NCBI GenBank assembly: GCA_021324885.1
Contig: JAJPIF010000011.1
Span: 186,001-250,000, forward strand
From: Pseudomonadota bacterium
GTDB lineage: Bacteria; Desulfobacterota; Binatia; Binatales; Binataceae
Direction of reading: 5' to 3'
DNA: 64,000 nt
In this document: piece by piece, positions 61,534 through 64,000 of the stretch
Layout: the number at the start of each line of letters is the position of its first letter
Numbering within the stretch: the first letter of the stretch is position 1
The notes under the pieces: generated by a model
What the model saw: the letters and a program-made list of their open reading frames with translations, nothing else
Databases searched by the model: none
Told to the model about the DNA's origin: nothing
Program-made: the position numbers and the translations under genes

Positions 61534-62058
61534 TTATTCGGGAGAATCGAAAAAGAGCTTGCGTAATTCGCCCTCGCCCATTCGCTGGCCGATCTCCACA
61601 AAGGAAAAATACAGGGCGAAAATCATGCTTACACCCAGTGCCCAGGCAAGCAGCCGATAGTATGCCCCGTGGTTGATCAGGTGGTCGAACGCTCCGCCGA
61701 AGCTGTGGACCTTATGCAGCGCCTCGAAAAACCGTTCGATAAACCCGAGAAGCAGGGTGACGAGACCATAGAAAACCGTCTTCGCGGCAATCGCAAGGAT
61801 CCTTCGATAATGCGCAAGGCTGCGCGCCAGGGGCGTTTCGTCGAGTACGAGCGCCGCTTTCGCGGCGAACAGGGCGCCAACAAGGGCGTTAGAAACGGCC
61901 AATACCTCGATCGAGTAGTCTTCGAGCACAAGCTTGATTAGCGTAAACAACAGCAGGAATCCAATTAGAAAAAAAAGAAACACGGGCCAAAGCGCGACCA
62001 ATTCTTTATGCAGAAATCGGCCGGCTCCTGCGACTCTATGTGATATGCTTGCCGCCAT
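61534..62058 (-). CDS. Four-helix membrane protein of unknown function
   Basis: 174 residues with about four hydrophobic segments: VALWPVFLFFLIGFLLLFTLIKLV, VLAVSNALVGALFAAKAALVL, AKTVFYGLVTLLLGFIERFF and RLLAWALGVSMIFALYFSFVEIG. The third and fourth are separated by a His-rich loop (HKVHSFGGAFDHLINHGAYY). No family recognised. Followed by the 22-bp motif. Confidence 0.65.
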   Translation of the reverse strand: MAASISHRVAGAGRFLHKELVALWPVFLFFLIGFLLLFTLIKLVLEDYSIEVLAVSNALVGALFAAKAALVLDETPLARSLAHYRRILAIAAKTVFYGLVTLLLGFIERFFEALHKVHSFGGAFDHLINHGAYYRLLAWALGVSMIFALYFSFVEIGQRMGEGELRKLFFDSPE

Positions 62059-62205
62059 AATAACCCCGGAGCAACCATCGTTTTTGGTGAGAGCCTAATG
62101 GATCCGCTCTGAGGCCGAAGCTTCTCCAAAAGTTCGGTGATTGTAAAGCTCGCCGTCTCCCTGCCGTTTCGCTACTCGATGAAAGTTCCGAAAAACGACC
62201 GCTGA

Positions 62206-63501
62206 TTAAAACACGTAAATCAGGCTGAGCGAGAAGAAATTAATCACCGTGTTGGTGAACTGCCCGCCAAGCGTGGTACCCGTGATTCTCGATTGCTGCA
62301 GCGGCATCTTGCCTTCCCACAGGAATTCGTAAGCAAACCCGGTCTTCAGGCGTTCCGTCCACTGGTATTGGATACCGGCGGCATAGCGGTATTGAGCGCC
62401 AACGGGAGCGCTCACCGTGCGATTGCCGTCGCTAACCATCGAGCTGTCGTACGCAAATCCGGCCGAGAGCATTAGCGGGACAGATACCTGGTACTGCAAT
62501 CCAGCCGCGATTTGCCAGGTATCCTGATAATTGAAATTTTGGGTCAGACTGCGCGGATTTGCGGAGTTGACGTTGATTCCGACCAGGCCGAACTGGCTCC
62601 AGTTTTGCCAGTTCACACTGCCCAGCAGCGCCAAGCGGCCGGTTATCTGCCGGTACGCGCTCAGCATTACCATTTGCGGTACGGTGATTCCCAGGTCCAC
62701 CGGAGCGCCGAGAAGTCCGCGACGGCGCAACAGTGTCATTAAAATCGGCCCGGTTCCTCTGAAATGCGGAATAGAACTGAAGTTGAGATCGACCGGGGTC
62801 AGGTAAGTTATGCCGATCCGGGTTTTTTCGTCCGGCTGGATCATCAGGCCAATATCCCCGCCAACGCCGGCGGTGTAGTCCTGATACTTAACCTGTCCGT
62901 CCCTGCCCGGCAGCAGGTTTCTAACTCCCGCCTTCTCGCGCAGATATCCCAGCATCACGTTCACGCCGCCGCCCACCGACAGCCAATCATTAACCCGGTA
63001 GGCGACGGCGGGAATAAACGACAGGCCGAGGATGGTCGCTCCCTGGAGAAAGTACCTGCCGACCCAGTTCAGGTTGTACTCCAAAGCGCCGCCGAAATAG
63101 TCACACATGGCGAAGCCGAATTTAAGCCGGCTGTTCAGGCTGTAAACATAAAAGAAGCTGCCGGCGGGCAGCGGAACCAGCGCGTTGCCGCCGTCGGTTC
63201 CCCGCGTCGTCGTGCTTGTGTCGGGTGCGAAATTAAGATGGGTGTAAATCGGCTGAATGCCGGTCAAAAGCTGCGAATGATCGAGCAGAGCCATCCCGGC
63301 TGGATTGCTGAACACAGTGGAGGCGTCCTGCGCGCGCGCGCCGTAGCCGGCGCTGGCGAGCCCCACGTCCGGGGTGCCCATCTCGTACAGGAAGAAGCCG
63401 CCGGCCAAAGCCGAACCCGGCCGCCATGTCATCAACAGCGAGATGGCGAGCGCGCCGAACCAGACGATACTGCAGGTCCGCACGAATTGCATCCTGGCCA
63501 T
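62206..63501 (-). CDS. FadL/OmpP1/TodX-type outer-membrane transporter
   Basis: 431 residues. Signal peptide VWFGALAISLLMTWRPGSALA. FFLYEMGTPDVGLASAGYGARAQDASTVFSNPAGMALLD is the FadL hatch/plug signature with the NPAGM motif. The rest is strand-rich with alternating aromatic residues and ends in SLSLIYVF. It takes up hydrophobic molecules across the outer membrane, which fits the oxidative catabolic genes. Confidence 0.92.
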   Translation of the reverse strand: MARMQFVRTCSIVWFGALAISLLMTWRPGSALAGGFFLYEMGTPDVGLASAGYGARAQDASTVFSNPAGMALLDHSQLLTGIQPIYTHLNFAPDTSTTTRGTDGGNALVPLPAGSFFYVYSLNSRLKFGFAMCDYFGGALEYNLNWVGRYFLQGATILGLSFIPAVAYRVNDWLSVGGGVNVMLGYLREKAGVRNLLPGRDGQVKYQDYTAGVGGDIGLMIQPDEKTRIGITYLTPVDLNFSSIPHFRGTGPILMTLLRRRGLLGAPVDLGITVPQMVMLSAYRQITGRLALLGSVNWQNWSQFGLVGINVNSANPRSLTQNFNYQDTWQIAAGLQYQVSVPLMLSAGFAYDSSMVSDGNRTVSAPVGAQYRYAAGIQYQWTERLKTGFAYEFLWEGKMPLQQSRITGTTLGGQFTNTVINFFSLSLIYVF

Positions 63502-63528
63502 TCATCCTCTCCACTCCGCCGGCTCCTG

Positions 63529-64000
63529 TCAGAGTTCCACCCGCGGCAATATTACCGTTATCTGAAACTTCAGAATGAACTGTGGAGCCTTCGGATCGAA
63601 TTGGCGGTAAGTTATCCACTCGCCGACGATTGATGCGTTAATGTCACGATCTTCAGCAACCTGCCATACCTTGCCGATACCGGCGCTGAGCGAAATTTCG
63701 GTCGAGGTGTTATGACGTAAATTGAATGTCCAGGTCGCGTCCCGGGATCTCAGATACCAGCCTTGTCCCAACTGGTAAACGAAGAACGGCTGAAACGTGA
63801 GCTGTGTTACTGGTCTGCGATCGGGCGCGGTGTAAGCAAAAGAGGTGCCCTGTTGAAAAAGGCCGCCAACCAGAAGCCCCGGTATGCCGCGATAGGTTGC
63901 GGCCGCCGCCGGGCCGATCTGCCAGGTGCCGGACCCCGCGGCCCGCGTGGTTGCGGTGGGAACAACGAGATACGGCCCGACACCCCAACGCAGTCCCGTC
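63529..64000 (-). CDS. Transporter/MetA-pathway-type outer-membrane barrel, 5' end beyond the window
   Basis: Reading the minus strand from the window edge, the frame is open: GLRWGVGPYLVVPTATT, TWQIGPAAAATYRGIPGLLVGGLFQQ, and TQLTFQPFFVYQLGQGWYLRS lead into GKVWQVAEDRDINASIVGEWITY and the C-terminal FQITVILPRVEL. This order matches the 'transporter/neuromedin U' family linked to phenol MetA-pathway uptake. The N-terminal part is missing. It lies 27 bp upstream of FadL and is probably co-transcribed. Confidence 0.75.
   Translation of the reverse strand, partial: TGLRWGVGPYLVVPTATTRAAGSGTWQIGPAAAATYRGIPGLLVGGLFQQGTSFAYTAPDRRPVTQLTFQPFFVYQLGQGWYLRSRDATWTFNLRHNTSTEISLSAGIGKVWQVAEDRDINASIVGEWITYRQFDPKAPQFILKFQITVILPRVEL

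Overview
The window is GC-rich, densely coded DNA from a Gram-negative bacterium. Evidence for an outer membrane: a FadL-type barrel, a second predicted barrel, a PqiABC/MCE lipid-transport operon and several lipoprotein or signal peptides. The mix of many luciferase-like flavin monooxygenases, a P450, a Baeyer-Villiger monooxygenase, an Amidohydro_2 protein, a DUF35/thiolase-like pair, and a C4 zinc-ribbon coiled-coil gene directly beside rnpB resembles uncultured deltaproteobacterium-like lineages such as Binatota/Desulfobacterota. That placement is inference; no 16S gene is present. I see no CRISPR array, insertion sequence, integrase or prophage.

Layout. 1-2.5 kb: 5' part of an amidohydrolase, then a YraN-like gene and serS. 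2.5-8.1 kb: a pstC-pstA-pstB-phoU-phoB-phoR phosphate operon behind a Pho-box-like direct repeat, with no pstS in view. 8.2-11.4 kb: divergent glcD-like oxidase and class V aminotransferase, then a zinc-ribbon microprotein. 11.5-23.2 kb: an oxidative catabolic island (three LLM monooxygenases, aldehyde dehydrogenase, SnoaL-like protein, SDR, P450, BVMO, flavin/F420 split-barrel protein) interrupted by hisC. 23.3-37.8 kb: mixed genes, including a predicted barrel, nth, an M20 peptidase, a FIST protein, a fused ADP-forming acyl-CoA synthetase, a YncE-like propeller, class V fructose-bisphosphate aldolase/phosphatase, a phospholipase-D lipoprotein, cobyric acid synthase and a fourth LLM protein.

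37.8-44.6 kb: housekeeping block of prmA-rsmE-gshB (minus), GDPD, dnaG, a tRNA with CAT anticodon, a zinc-ribbon coiled-coil gene and rnpB. 44.6-48.7 kb: ArsA-like ATPase whose 3' end overlaps rnpB in antisense, a DUF35 protein coupled to a thiolase-like enzyme that lacks the thiolase cysteines, and two AhpD/CMD-like genes. 48.8-55.4 kb: an envelope run of two half-length PqiA proteins, PqiB, PqiC, a K+-channel-like protein and PBP1C. 55.5-58.7 kb: a secreted three-gene cluster (small protein, DUF2092 protein, YGG-repeat protein) and a DUF4239-like protein. 58.9-64 kb: a large arylsulfatase broken by one frameshift, a membrane protein, FadL and the 3' part of a transporter/MetA-type barrel.

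The most unusual items are: the secreted DUF2092/YGG-repeat cluster, which shares a 22-bp upstream motif with the arylsulfatase gene; a dispersed family of purine/pyrimidine imperfect palindromes in four intergenic regions; the rnpB/arsA antisense overlap; the thiolase-like enzyme predicted to be an aldolase; and enzymes with altered key residues (P450, M20 peptidase).
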